64,000 nucleotides of DNA from Ulva prolifera (Eukaryota > Chlorophyta > Ulvophyceae > Ulvales > Ulvaceae): the NCBI GenBank assembly GCA_023078555.1, contig CM041202.1, positions 5,442,522-5,506,521 of the forward strand. The letters run 5' to 3'. The position numbers were made by a program, and so were the translations under genes. Positions 23,029 to 34,511 of the stretch are shown here, piece after piece. A model generated the notes under the pieces. That model was given only the letters and a program-made list of their open reading frames with translations, had not been told where the DNA came from and made no database searches. Every line of letters starts with the position of its first letter. Positions within the stretch are counted from its first letter, which is position 1.

Positions 23029-25443
23029 TTACAAGGACAAAGGCAGCAAGTCGGGCAGCACCGCGAAAGGAGCAAGCAGACGAAGCAAACACCAAGACAC
23101 CCACGAACATCTCACCCATCACCGGCGCAGCAAGCGACACAGACCCGCAGACCGCCAAGCACACACCCACACACCAGCACACACACGCACAGACCCACAC
23201 ACCCACAAACCCAAACCCCCACACGCGCACGCACAAACCCCACGGCCGACACACAACATCACAACCACCAGCACCACAACGCCCGCCGCCGTACGACAGG
23301 GCCAAACCCAACACACTGCTGCCCGAGGCCGCCCATCATGGCCGCCCGATTGCCGGGGGCCGCCCTGGCCCCAAGACCCACCCCCACCCCACCAAGCCAC
23401 AGCATACCACGCCAGCCCGGCACACCGCCGCGCAGCCCCGCCGGCCCACGCCGCACCGCACCTAGGACACTGCATCGCCCAAGCCGTTCCGCAGTCCCCG
23501 CACATGCCAACGAAGGCATCCCGCACACCCATCGGACCCGGCCCAGCTGGAGTCAGAGGCCACAGGTCGGTGGCGTCAAGCGGACGGGGCGCCCAAGGGG
23601 CACCCCACCGCTCAGGCCGGATGGCCTGTAAGCGGCGAGAGGTCATCAGACGGGACTGTGAGTCCCGCCAAAACTGCCTTGCCCGCGTGACGTGCCATCA
23701 GCGGAGCTGCGGCGCGCACCTGGCGCGCCACTGCACGACAGAGCGTCGTCGAGAGATCGCGCATTGCGTTCTCCAGGAAACGCCGCCGAGAGGCCGCGCC
23801 AGACCCTGCAGCCACATCAGCAAGCCTGTTGAGGAATGCAAAGGCGGCCGGGCCAACACGGCCGTACGTCTTATGCGTCAGCGGGACCAGCGTGAACGCG
23901 CCCGCGCCGGCCCGGCCGTACTTTTCGCGTTTGCGCCGGTCGGCGGCCTCTGCCGAGGCACCGTCGCGGAGCGCCGCGGCGCTGACGTTCGAGGAAGCCA
24001 GCGGGTGGGTGACGCACACGTCGCCGATGACCGGCGCGCCCGGGAAGAACGCGAGGATGTCGCCCCGCTGTGCGGGTCTGCGGGACCGGGGCACTGCCTG
24101 CGACGGGGCAGCTGGTGCTTGGACCGACTGCTGCGGTGCTTGCGGCACTGCCTGCGCGGTGTGGGGGGCGGCCGCACCAGCGGGGGCTTCGGCACCGGTC
24201 GCCGTCGTGGCAGCACAGGAGGACGCAAGGACAGCCGCGTACGTGAGGGAAGAGGGTGCCTGGGCGCCATGGGAGAGAGCGGGCGCGACCGCGGCGGGGG
24301 CGGGGGAGGTTGCGAGGTGGTCGGCCGTGGGGGACGGCGTCGCGCTGTCGGGGCATGCTGGAGCAGGCTGCGGGATGGTGGGGGACGGGGCCTGGGCGCC
24401 ATGAGGAGGAGCGGGCGCGACCGAGGCCTGGTTGGGTGAGGATTTGGTGGTGAGTGACGGGGAAGCTGCGTCCGTGCTGTCCGGGACGTTGCGGGCGAGC
24501 CCAATGCCGGGGCCGAGGCCGCGGGGGAGCCTGCTCATGTGAGGCTCGACCGCTGATGCGATTCCGCCGCGTGCCATGATGCGGCGCCATGTCTCCATGA
24601 CGAGATTGTGGCGGGCCACGACGGTACCCCACAGCGACTTGCAGATCAGCGAGTGCGTACCAGACGCATCACTGCGGCCACAGGGGCATTCAGAGGATGT
24701 GTCATCGTCGCCGCTGAGACGGGGCAGGAGGACTTCCCCGAGCCGGAGCCGCGCGTACACGCCAAACTCCAGGTCGGACAGGCCCGTCACTGGACCCGGG
24801 AGCGCCGTGAGCCAAGCCGATGCCATGGCCCCCATGCAGCTGCGTAATCTGGCTGCCGCCGCCTGGCCGTCTTCAGTGAACTGGGACGTCCGGCCACTGC
24901 CGGCCATGAAGAGCGCAGCAAACATGGCGGCCTTGCGCCCGTCAGCCTCAGCGCGCGATATCGCCCGCTGCAGCTGCGTCAGGCGCAGCTTCGCTGTGGT
25001 GTCCAGCGCCCATGCTGCGGCGTCAGCAGGGCCGGCGCCGAGGTCGGCGATCGCGTGACCCCACGTCGCGCGTAGCCGGTCAAGGACACCCTGCAGCTCC
25101 ACGGCTGCGCTGCCGCGGAACGGCCGGCCACGCTCAACACCGTCGACCAGCGCACACTGCGCCAGCGCAGCTGATGAAAGGCGTGCCGCATCTGCCACAT
25201 CCGCGGTGTAGTGCCGGAGCCCCATGCCGCCATGGCGGTGAGGCAGGAGGGCCTGCTCGGCCTGAGCCTTGGTCAGGTCAGCCACATCCATGATGTTGCA
25301 CAGGGCACGAAGCGTGGCGTCCTCGACGGTCGGCAGATAGTCCCGGAGCGCACCCCAGCTCGTGTTGCGGAGGAGGTGTGCCTCCCTGTGCTGGAGGCAG
25401 TAGTACAGGACCGCCCACTTCGACTGCGCCGGCAGGGGCAGCC
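23029..25443 (-). mobile_element. LINE family 2, 2.4-kb 5'-truncated copy, 13-bp TSD
   Basis: CGTCCCTGCAGTG flanks the element exactly at 23016-23028 and 25444-25456. In minus orientation it starts inside the ORF just after the reverse transcriptase region, runs to a stop at 23612, and ends with about 580 bases of GC-rich and GTGTG-rich 3' UTR closing in GCCTTTGTCCTTGTAA. This is the longest family-2 copy in the window and the best source for a consensus. It lacks endonuclease and reverse transcriptase domains. Confidence 0.9.
23612..25443 (-). CDS. LINE ORF2-like C-terminal region (family 2)
   Basis: About 610 codons without a stop. The first residues (LPAQSKWAVLYYCLQHREAH) and LPHRHGGMGLRHYT are typical of the region after reverse transcriptase in algal LINEs. 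A zinc-knuckle-like CPCG...H...C lies mid-protein. A long alanine/proline-rich insert of roughly 130 residues follows, then DILAFFPGA and DVCVTHPLA, a conserved block shared with family 1 (VDVVVTHAPAASYV), and FTLVPLTHKTYGRVG. The reading frame continues upstream through the target-site duplication into host DNA to an ATG at 25573, so the first 40 or so residues of the full open frame are not LINE. No intact polymerase domain. Confidence 0.85.
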
Positions 25444-25456
25444 CGTCCCTGCAGTG

Positions 25457-25785
25457 CCACCTACCTCCCTGATGTTGTTCGTGCACCACTTCACAGGTGC
25501 ATGCATTCGAGAATGCATTGGCAGAAGCCTTTTTGTTTCTTCTTTTTTTTTTCCGCTGCGCGCCATGCACCATGTCTTTGGTAGCAGAGCCTCAGGTCGA
25601 CTCCCCATCATCTAGAGTCCGCCCTGGCTCCGTCTCGCCAGGGAAGCACATGCACAGGCATGCCTGCAGTGCGCAGATAAGGCCAATTCCGAGCATTTGC
25701 ATTCTGGCTACATCTCTTCTCATTCTGGCTGCAACTGCCTCAATCAAATGTGAGTGATGGACAGTGGGCTGCTACACAACTCTGC
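25457..25785. other. Host spacer between two opposed LINE copies
   Basis: About 330 bases of unique sequence separating inverted LINE copies. Repeated words CATTCTGGCT lie near 25700-25725. Confidence 0.6.
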
Positions 25786-26457
25786 AACGCAGGTTTGGCG
25801 GGACTCACAGTCCCGTCTGATGACTTCTCGCCGCTTATAGGCCATCCGGCCTGAGCGGTGGGGTGCCCCTTGGGCGCCCTTGGGCGCCCTTGGGCGCCCT
25901 GTCCGCTTGACGCCACCGACCTGTGGCCTCTGCCTCCAGCTGGGCCGGGTCCGATGGGTGTGCGGGATGCCTTCGTTGGCGTGTGTGGGGACTGCGGAAC
26001 AGCTTGGGCGATGCATTGTCCTGGGTGCGGTGCGGCGTGGGCCGGCGAGGCTGCGCGGCGGTGTGCCGGGCTGGAGTGGTATGCTGTGGCTTGGTGGGGT
26101 GGGGGTGGGTCTTGGGGCCGGGGCGGCCCCCGGCAATCGGGCGGCCATGATGGGCGGCCTCAGGCAGCAGTGTGTTGGGTTTGGCCCTGTCGTACGGCGG
26201 CGGGCGTTGTGGTGCTGGTGGTTGTGATGTTGTGTGTCAACCGTGGGGTTTGTGCGTGCGCGTGTGTGGGTTTGGGTTTGTGGGTGTGTGGGTCTGTGCG
26301 TGTGTGTGCTGGTGTGTGGGTGTGTGCTTGGCGGTCTGCGGATCTGTGTCGCTTGCTACGCCGGTGATGGGTGAGATGTTCGTGGGTGTCTTCGTGTTTG
26401 CTTCGTCTGCTTGCTCCTTTCGCGGTGCTGCCCGACTTGCTGCCTTTGTCCTTGTAA
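25786..26457 (+). mobile_element. LINE family 2, 0.67-kb copy in opposite orientation
   Basis: This is the plus-strand counterpart of 23029-23675 with high identity, starting near GGTTTGGCGGGACTCACAGT and ending TTTGTCCTTGTAA. The flanks ACACAACTCTGC (25774-25785) and ACACAACCTTGC (26457-26468) may be a target-site duplication with two changes. CTTGGGCGCC is triplicated near 25872-25900 where the other copy has one unit. Long GTGTG-driven frames here are not genes. Confidence 0.8.
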
Positions 26458-26469
26458 CACAACCTTGCC

Positions 26470-26810
26470 ACAATGCCACATCATTGCACGTGCCTGACCC
26501 GAAATTTTTTATTCATTGGATAGTACAGGTACCCGTGTGCACGGGATTACAAAAGCATACATGGCTGCATCTCGCCACACAACTGTGTCAATGATCATGA
26601 TCATTCGAATTCAATGCAATTACATGGAAGCTAGCTTTCCGGAGCTTTTACAGCTTATAGCACAGCCACAACCACCACCACCACGTCAGCTAGCGACCAG
26701 CTCGCACACAAAATTTGAAAACACCAGAAGCTCGCCCCTCTACATGGGGTAGAGGGCTGGTGGGCTGCTCAATTGAGCAACCCACCTTGCCTGCAGCTGT
26801 GACTGCCGCC
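26470..26810. other. No gene recognised
   Basis: Likely 3' flank of the minus-strand exon that ends at 26811. Confidence 0.4.
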
Positions 26811-27200
26811 TTACTTCTTGGCCTTCTTGGCCTTCTTGGCCTTCTTGGCCTTCTTGCCCTTGCCCTTGCCTTTGCCTTTCTTGCCCTTCTTCTTGCCCTT
26901 GCCCTTCTTGCCCTTCTTCTTGCCCTTGCCCTTCTTGCCCTTACCCTTCTTGCCCTCGCCCTCGCCTTCACCCTCGCCTTCACCCTCGCCCTCACCTTCG
27001 CCCTCGCCCTCGCTCAGCTTGCCCTCACCCTCGCCTTCGCCCTCGCCTTTGCCCTCCAGCAGAGCGCGGCGGTGGGCCAGCTCGGCGACCTCGCCAGCGA
27101 ATGCAACTGTGCGCGCCTCGGCATCCGCCAGCCAGTTGCGTCGCGTCTGGGCGATCTCCGCTCGGGGCTCTGCAACAGTCATGCCGATGGACAGCATGGC
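26811..27200 (-). CDS. Terminal exon: conserved head plus GE-rich then KKG-rich tail
   Basis: The acceptor TTCTGTGCAG (27210-27201, minus) opens a 129-residue frame ending TAA at 26811. Residues 1-48 match the head of the exon at 8445-8924 (AEP, QT-x-R-x-W, ART, AHRR-x-L), starting from the same codon context after the splice site. About 30 residues of G-E repeats follow, then about 45 residues of K, G and A (KKGKGKK, ending in KKAKKAKK). So the two paralogs keep the same plan, acidic then basic, while the repeat units differ. Such a polyampholyte tail suggests nucleic-acid or chromatin binding, or phase separation, but nothing in the sequence proves it. Upstream exons are unknown; one candidate is the small hydrophobic frame near 28506-28736. 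Confidence 0.65.
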   Translation of the reverse strand, partial: AMLSIGMTVAEPRAEIAQTRRNWLADAEARTVAFAGEVAELAHRRALLEGKGEGEGEGEGKLSEGEGEGEGEGEGEGEGEGEGKKGKGKKGKGKKKGKKGKGKKKGKKGKGKGKGKKAKKAKKAKKAKK

Positions 27201-27630
27201 CTGCACAGAACAACAATGTGACAATCGATGCTGGGGGCGATGGCCAGCCGAGACAATACCGAGGGATAGTGTCGGCTCTCTAGATGCCCTAGTACTGCCA
27301 CATCCAATTGCACCCAAACAGAGCAATCAGATTATGCTGGGTGCTGCTACAATATCCAGCTGGGAAACATCAGCCTAAGTCTGCATGCCTCCAAGTACTG
27401 CCTAGGCCTCAGCTGATCACCGGGCATAGACAAGCAAGATTCCACAGTCTTGACACACATGCAACATGCTGGCCCGCCTCACCACCATTATCCTTGGAAT
27501 TTCTTCTTAACGCATGCAACATGCTGCCTGTGGTAGTGCAACTGGACTTGATTACTGCTGTGCATGACCAGACGATCTGCTTGTACTGGCACAAGCAACA
27601 AGATCTCTGCAGAGTCCTAGTCATGCACTC

Positions 27631-27660
27631 AGGCTGCCTTGCTTGCTTTGTCCTTGTAAC
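27631..27660 (+). mobile_element. LINE family 2, minimal 3' tail
   Basis: GGCTGCCTTGCTTGCTTTGT followed by CCTTGTAAC is the family terminus. No duplication was found. Confidence 0.5.
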
Positions 27661-28505
27661 AATCTGGCTGCGGGTCTGTGCACAGTTATATGCATGCACT
27701 CAATCACAGGCAGGAGGCTGCAGCTACTCCCAGGAGCTGAGGCTTCATGGAAGGGTGCGGGAGGCGCACCGCCACGGCACACATGGCCAGGGTCATGAAC
27801 TTCATCATCATGATTGTGAAACTGTTTTAAACCTGCACAAAGCCAATTCTTACAGCAGCAAAGACGCCACGGCAGACTGCCTGCAGAACTGTGAGCGACA
27901 GTCCTGTGTCGTTGTACTCATGCATGGTCTGCATTTCAAGCTGATTGTGGCTGTGAACCTGCATGTGGTGTAAACCCATGCCTTCTGTGATATGGTGCAT
28001 GGCCCGATGGCAGAGCATCAGGGTCACCTGCCAGTGGGCATATCAAAACAGGCGCAGCATGCATGCATATGCTGCACCTTGCAATCATGGGCTACCCATT
28101 AGTGCATGTGCGCATACATATTTGTGAATATGTATGTATTTTAAAAGTGTATGTATTTGTGAATACATACACTTTTGTGAATACATATGGTTGACTGAAT
28201 AAGCAGGTAATTCTCCACTGGCAGCTGACTCTGCTGTACCGATATCACCCAGCGGACGCAAAGCACAGGACCGTGACCCATGGCCGTGCGCATGCCACAT
28301 GCGCATGCACTCGCCGCCGCCAGGCCTTCGATCTGCACTGGGCTGCGTGTACGGTGCTTTCTACGCTCGAAAGATGCCAGCTATCAGCGGACGAAATGAG
28401 TATTTACACCAGCAAAGCGATGGCGCAGTCGGCTCGCACCTGAGAAGGATGTGCCGCTGGGCAAGGTCTAGATCTCGCAGGTTAGACGTTCAAGAATTCC
28501 GACAG
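27661..28505. other. No gene recognised; contains a strong hairpin
   Basis: Short frames only. AAAAGTGTATGTATT (28143-28157) and its inverse (28162-28176) form a 15-bp stem with a TGTG loop. Confidence 0.4.
28143..28176. repeat. Hairpin, 15-bp stem
   Basis: Perfect arms AAAAGTGTATGTATT and AATACATACACTTTT around TGTG. Confidence 0.85.
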
Positions 28506-28736
28506 CTACGGGTCAGGACGTCTGCATGTAGCGATGACAGCAGTGTGAGAGATGATATTTAAATTTTGCTGTACCAACAGTGCTATATATACTCCAAGCA
28601 CGGCCGCAACGCTGGCCAGCGTGGCGGGCTTAAACATTGACAGTGCCCGGGCGTTGAATCGAGTGCAGATCTCGCGAGAGCAGCTCGAGCACGCATGCAT
28701 GGTTAGCGGCCGGCGGCCGATCCAAGGCTGCGACAA
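28506..28736 (-). CDS. Possible small membrane-protein exon
   Basis: Within this frame an ATG starts MFKPATLASVAAVLGVYIAL, one strong hydrophobic span, with a possible donor GTACAG right after it. It could be a first exon of the minus-strand gene ending at 26811, because the phases would fit (0 and 0). I saw no equivalent upstream of the paralog at 8.4 kb, so this remains weak. Confidence 0.25.
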   Translation of the reverse strand: MSQPWIGRRPLTMHACSSCSREICTRFNARALSMFKPATLASVAAVLGVYIALLVQQNLNIISHTAVIATCRRPDP

Positions 28737-31246
28737 ACGCTCACGATGCGCCCCGATGCATCGGTGAAGCCCGAATCAAGGTCAGCCCGCGCCCTTGACT
28801 AAAATGTGACAGTCCTCGAGTGAGGTTGAATCGGCAGGAGGCCTACGCATGGGGTGCTGCTGCAGGTTCTGCGCTCTCGCGACTGCATGACGCTTGTACA
28901 GCAGGCACGTGCGTCCGCACGCGCCTCCGCACGCGCCTCCGCACGCGCCTCCGCACGCGCATCGCCATATGTGCACGTGCACGCACACGCACGCGCACGC
29001 GCAAGGGCGCACGCTTCAGGCTGTTCTGTTGAGTATGGCTGCGGCGGTGTACTTTGCTTTGTGTGTCACAAGGATGACAAAGCTGGACTAGCGCGCCATG
29101 GCGCTGCTGGTTTCGTATATGTTGGACAGCTAGCGCTGCTGCCAATTTCAACCACTGGCATCGCATCGCGTGCACGTGCTACACACTGGCAGCAGCACCG
29201 CACGGCCAAGGGCGCTTCATATCGATCACGCAGAACAACACAAACTTGAAAGGTACTGCTGCCAACCAACGCCAAGTCTGTGTCACAACCTTGCGCGCAG
29301 CTGAGATGTACACCGTGTGGCATCACCCCGACGTGGCATGCCGCAGCGGCACCTCACAGCCTGAGCATGCCTGCCACGTTGACCGTGCGAAAAAACTTGT
29401 GTTGCACGAAAGTGGACGGGTGCAAGCAGAAAGATCACAAGGCTCCCCGAAAGAGGTCCTTGTGCTGTGCGCACGTGCTACAGATCTTCTAGAAGACTGA
29501 GCGGGGCTACACAGCACAGCACGACAACCTCTCGGAAAGGTGATACTACAACCCCTCCAAAAGCGCTGTACATGCCAGAAGGCTGAGGCGCCTGCACATG
29601 GCATCCACCTACACGTGTGTGTGTCATGCTACCGTGGTCAGCTTGCAGGCAGCTTAATGCAGCCTGCTTTGCCTGGAGCCGGCTCGTCCTGCCATGGCCC
29701 TCCGGATATCGAGTGGTGCGGTGTGTGTGCGATGCCCAGGCTTAGTAAGCATGCGGGGTGAGCAGGGGCGGTGACTGTACGGGCGACTGTGCAGGTGGCC
29801 ACCAGTACTAGTGCACACCACGTGCACCTACAATATATCATTAATGATCTGGGAGGGTTGGGGGCCTGTGGCTCGACGCACGTGCAGTCATGCAGCCCGG
29901 CTGGGTGGTCTTGTGTTGGGCACATGTGCACACGCTAGCTCGGACGCTGCTGTGCGCGGTACCATGGTCGTGCACGTGGACAGCGGTGGCATGGTCGTGG
30001 GTTTGTCTCACAAGGACAGAGTTTGAGATCTGTAGTACTAGTAGGCAGGGTGCACCTCCGGGTACGCAGCAGAGACCGCGCGCTCAGCGAGACCAGAAAC
30101 GCCGCACACGCAACTTCAAGTTGAAGCCGACGCCGTGACTAAACCCAAAGTCAGATTCGGACACTGCTATCGATGTCCATCACCCCCTGCAGTAGAGGCG
30201 CAGCGTGAGCCTGCAGTAAATCTAGAGGCCGAGGGCTCCATGGCCATGCGCGAGCCGACGGCTCATGGGTAGCGGCGCACGGGTAGCGGGCGGCGCGGCC
30301 TCGCGCGCTGGTGGTGCCGGTGGCAGCACGGCGGTCACGCCGCCGGGTCTGTGGCGATTGCTGCTGTTTGATGTTCGCCTTGGGGTCACCTGTGGCTACA
30401 GCATGCCTATGTGAGCCAGCTGGGTTGCGTGCACGTGGAGGGGAAGCAGGAGCTTCGTGTTGATGCGAAGCTGGTGGGGCAGGGGGATGCGCAGATAGTG
30501 ACAAATTGAAAACAATCAAGAACTGCATTGTCAGCCGTCTGACAGCGACCTTGCACAATGTGGGATCAGACGTCCCGGCCCGCTAGGGTCCCTCAAGCCA
30601 CGTAAAACACTCCTGCGAGAGCTCTTTAACGCCGCTCCGCGAATAGACAGACTATTTCCCAATCAGAGGAAGCCGAAAGAAGAAATTCATCCTTAGGCAC
30701 TCATCGCTTGCAATCAGGCGACATTGACAACCGGCACCTGGACACCATTCGACACACAGGTCTGCGCCCCATGAAAACCGCGTGCAGGAATCTTTTGTCC
30801 GCTAATCACACAAAAAGAGTAGATTTTAAAAAGTGATGTCTTGGTTCCGAACAGGCTGGGCTTGGCAAGCCGATTACATGCGTATGTGCGCAGCGATAAG
30901 CATGCAACTTGAGACAGTCTGCATCATCACGAAAGACAGAGTCCGGGTTCGAATTCGAATCACTCACCCTTGACCCTTCGAAGGACGCAGCAATGACAGT
31001 TTAAACGGACGCTGCACATGTTCTGGACGGATCTGCGGGTGGCCTCACTCGGGTGCAAAGAAGGCTCCGGAGCGTCTTGTAAAGGGCAGGCAGGTACTGG
31101 TAGGTCCGCAAACTGCACGCTTGGAGCTGCAGCACCATACGCATGCATGGAACTCGCCCTAGGGGCAGGCCTGCCACAGTCTCAACATTCCACCATCCGA
31201 TCAACAGCAGTCATTGCTTCCAGCATTCCAGCATCATGTCTCCACG
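28737..31246. other. No gene recognised; 12-bp tandem repeat
   Basis: About four or five units of GCACGCGCCTCC lie at 28908-28966, followed by GCACGC dinucleotide-like DNA. A minus-strand frame near 30520 begins MQFLIVFNLSLSAHPPAPPA, which resembles a signal peptide, but has no continuation I can follow. Confidence 0.35.

Positions 31247-31291
<45 letters not shown>
31247..31291. repeat. Poly-C tract, about 45 bases
   Basis: Uninterrupted run of C just downstream (minus sense) of the last exon of M48 copy 3. Confidence 0.9.
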
Positions 31292-31379
31292 AGTATCAGA
31301 ATTCAACAATCCCCCCTCCTGCAGGAGCCATGGCTCCGCATTCCAAATTGTCATGACAATGATCAGCGCCGCAGTCCGC

Positions 31380-34300
31380 TCAGATAGAGAAGTACCCTCG
31401 GCTGGCTGATGTTGTCTCCAGAGCGGCCGGTGGCACGTGGCCCTTGTGCCAGCCGAGGGCCTCCATGTGGGCCACCTCCTCCTGCAGGAAGCTCTTGCGC
31501 GAGGCGTTGCTGGGGTGGGTGGAGAGCAGCGCCGCCGCGCCGCCAGGGCCGCCGGCGCCGCGCTGGAAGTCGTCCCACACGGCGGGCGCCCGGCGGATGT
31601 CGAAGCCGGCCTTGGCCATCACCTTGAGGCCAATCTGGACACCCACACACGGGTTTGCCTCGTGCACAAGCAAGGGTACCAGTCTGGCGCATGAGGGTAA
31701 GTTGGGCATCGTGCTTTGGACGAGGACTCATGCTTGTACAGAGGTCAAGCATATACCAGCTGCAGTACGTGTGTATACTTTGACAGTGCAGCAACATCGG
31801 TAATGCTCACGCCACGACAAAATGTGCACGGCCGCAAACATCGCCATGCACACGAAGCCGATCTTCCAACAGGTGCACGTGAATAAATAGATTGTTAGCG
31901 CACCAGGTCGGCCTCCGACTCGGCGCGGCGGGAGTTGGGGAGGTCGACGAGGAGCTTCGTCAGCAGCTGGCTGCCGAGGTGCGCAAAGTCGTGCACGAGC
32001 GTCGCCTCGCGGGTCACCCTGATCAGGGCAGCCTCGTACTCGTCTCGCGCCTGCGATACTGCTGCTGCGTGTGCTGCGCTGCCCTTGGGGTGCTGCTGGT
32101 CGATCTCCTCCAGCCTCTCGTTGCGCTTCTTCTGCCTGCACGCCAGCCCTGCGACCGTTTGACCTCCTTCAGCCTCCGCGCGCTAGATCAAAAAAGACCA
32201 AACAAAAACAAAACAAACCAACAAAAAAAAGCAGACGGTGCAGCAGCTGTAGTTCCCGCCCTGAGTTCCCACCAGGATAATATATCACAGCCGGCATGCA
32301 CCAATGGCGGCAGCCGACCAAAGCTGCTGATGAGCTGCAACAGCCTCTATCACGCACACTCCCCTGGAGCTGGACGCAGCCTAGCTATAGGTGGCCGGGA
32401 TCCCGATGTAGGCAGGCCCGCTGTACACTCGTCGCATACCGTACATATCCAAACACCTCTGAAATGTGCCTGGTTCTTTCAGCTTCAAGTCATACCTGTG
32501 CAAATTTGCTAGCCAGGCTACACAACATGTTCATGCCGTCTACACGGCTTCCTTTGCAGGCCCAAGTGCAGAACATGCACATGTAGGAAGCATGCATGCG
32601 GCCATTTGAACAAACAGAATTCTGTTAAGCGCCAGAGGGTGTCGCTCAGCACAGAGCCTGCGCAGGTGGCCCAAGTGAGAGCAGGGCACCATGTGGTGAC
32701 TGCCGCTCTCTGCGGCAGACAGCTGCCACGCCTTACGCTCAACAGTCTTATCAGGAGGAGCTACATCTGCGGAGCACCGCAGACGTAGTGGAGGCGAGGC
32801 GCACAGGGATCTGACACGGGCATCGGCAAAGAGGTAGCTGGCTGTGCGGCAGAACACCCACGCCACACCGGCGAGGAGCACCCGCAGGCCGACGCCCTCC
32901 GCGCTGTGCCGTGCTACGATGTGCGCCGCCTCGTGGCCCAGCACGGCCGCCAGCTTGTCCTCGTCCCGGTCGAGCATGTCCAGCAGCCCTGCATGCCACC
33001 CGCTTACATGCATGCACACAGAAACAAAGCAAATCGGACATCACTGCAAGCAGTTGGTGGCACTGCCGCAATGACCAAGATCGGACATCACGCGCCATCC
33101 ATCTCAGCATGAGCCCCGCTTGGTTCAGGCAGCATTAATATTGGTACCAGTAGTGTATGGCATGTAGATCTCGAGCATTGTTCATTGTGGTGTACACCTC
33201 CGCGCTAGCGCTGCAGCATGTATCGGTGAACTCTAAGAGAGAAGTTCGGTCGGCTCGAGCATCACGCAAACTGCAGGCCACAGCACGAGACTATACGGTG
33301 TCCGGACTGCCTGACACTTGAGTCCTGACCACTGCCCAGAAATACATCGGTACTACCTCTCAGTCGAGAGCATGGCTGGCTGCTCTGCATTGCTGAACGC
33401 GAGGTGGTGCGGAGCAGCAGATGCGCCGGCCGGCCGCATGACCGAGTCCGCTCCGAGGAGTCCTTCGAGAAGCCCCGTGTGCCACATACATACATGGACT
33501 CGTGCATTATCCGAGAAACAGGCAGCGAGTAAGGTACGTGGCGAGGTCTTCGCCTTTCGAAAGGCGAATTCGCCTCTGGATCTGGCAGCCTTCGTATATA
33601 TAATTAAGGACTCCGATTCAGAGCCGGCCGGTGCGCACCGGTGTAGACGATGACTTTGCCGCCGGGCACGACGCAGGCGTTGATCTCCGGAGACTGCACC
33701 ACCACAAATTCCCAGCTGCAGCGGGAGAGGTGGCCGAGGTAGCCCCGCACTGCCCCGGGCTGCGGCAGGGCCTCGATGATGCGGCGGGCGACCCGCGCCA
33801 CCAGCTGCACGTCCGCATGCCGCCCCGGCAGCAGCCCGCCGCCCGCCTTTGTCTGCGTGTTTCAATTGCGTCAGGGTGGCTAGCGCTAGAACGAAACGCC
33901 GTAGAATCAAGCAAAGTAGGTTCTGTCTTGCAATTGCAACGCAGGCATGGGGAATATGTCCAGCGTGACAAAATGCATGCGTGTCATGCATTGGCTCCAG
34001 CCTGCAGTGGCCTTGCCGCAGTGCCACTGTGGAGATTGCGCTCTTTGAACGGACGAATTGGCAAGTGTTGAGATTAGGGCACAGCCGACACCCTGTATAC
34101 ACCCGGACGGCAGGATCGCGATCGACATCCCGGTACAGGCCCACAGAGCGGGGGTTTCGCGGCCAGGCATGTTCAAATTCAAATGCCCGAGTCGATTGAG
34201 TGCTGAGCTGTACAGGCGCACCTGCGCAAACTGCATGCCACCCAGCATGACCTCAAGCCGCTCCGGCATGCAGATGAGGTGGCGGCGGTTGGACAGCGGG

Positions 34301-34511
34301 ATCTTCTGGCCCAGCACAGCACGCAGCGGGCCCAGCGTGGCCCTGCACGCGAGGCCAAAGACCCCATGTGCAAGCCGCACGGGCAGCAGCGCCGCCCGCG
34401 CCGCAAGCGGGCGGCGTGGCCCAGCTCTGCGGTGATGAGGGTGGCAGCATGGCGGCTGCGTCGCCTGCTTCAGGGACGAATGCTGAGGGTTGTGGTCTGC
34501 CGGGGGAGCAC
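31380..34511 (-). CDS. M48 family metallopeptidase, OMA1-like (copy 3), 5' end incomplete
   Basis: Exons 34511-34222, 33852-33639, 32988-32805, 32135-31904 and 31634-31380 (stop TGA) join with phases 0, 1, 2, 0, the same as copy 2, giving about 390 residues. Motifs in order: IPLSNRRHLICMPE, LVARVARRIIEALPQPG, VVPGGKVIVYTG, HEAAH (32935-32921), a hydrophobic span, NSRRAESEADL and STHPSNASRK. Metal ligands and catalytic glutamate are intact. The insert between HExxH and ESEAD (exon d) differs most from copy 2, while length is the same to the base. The ends of exons c, d and e agree to the nucleotide. The first exon shown opens at a CACAG acceptor with phase 1, so a start exon lies upstream. Tandem duplicates of one protease gene, separated by later insertions, are the likely origin. 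Confidence 0.85.

Noticed and set aside
23029-26457. Twin-priming (one LINE with its 5' part inverted)
   Set aside because: Both arms contain the same 3' 640 bases, so these are two copies and not two halves of one.
22517-26594. Long Cys/Val/Gly or His/Thr/Pro-rich frames over the LINE 3' UTRs (for example 22991-24439)
   Set aside because: They come from GTGTG/CACAC repeats and GC-rich antisense DNA and have no conserved motif.
28908-28966. CRISPR-like array
   Set aside because: The 12-bp units have no spacers; it is a simple tandem repeat in eukaryotic DNA.
30940-30965. GGGTTCGAATTCGAATC as a tRNA B box
   Set aside because: No A box, acceptor stem or cloverleaf could be drawn around it.
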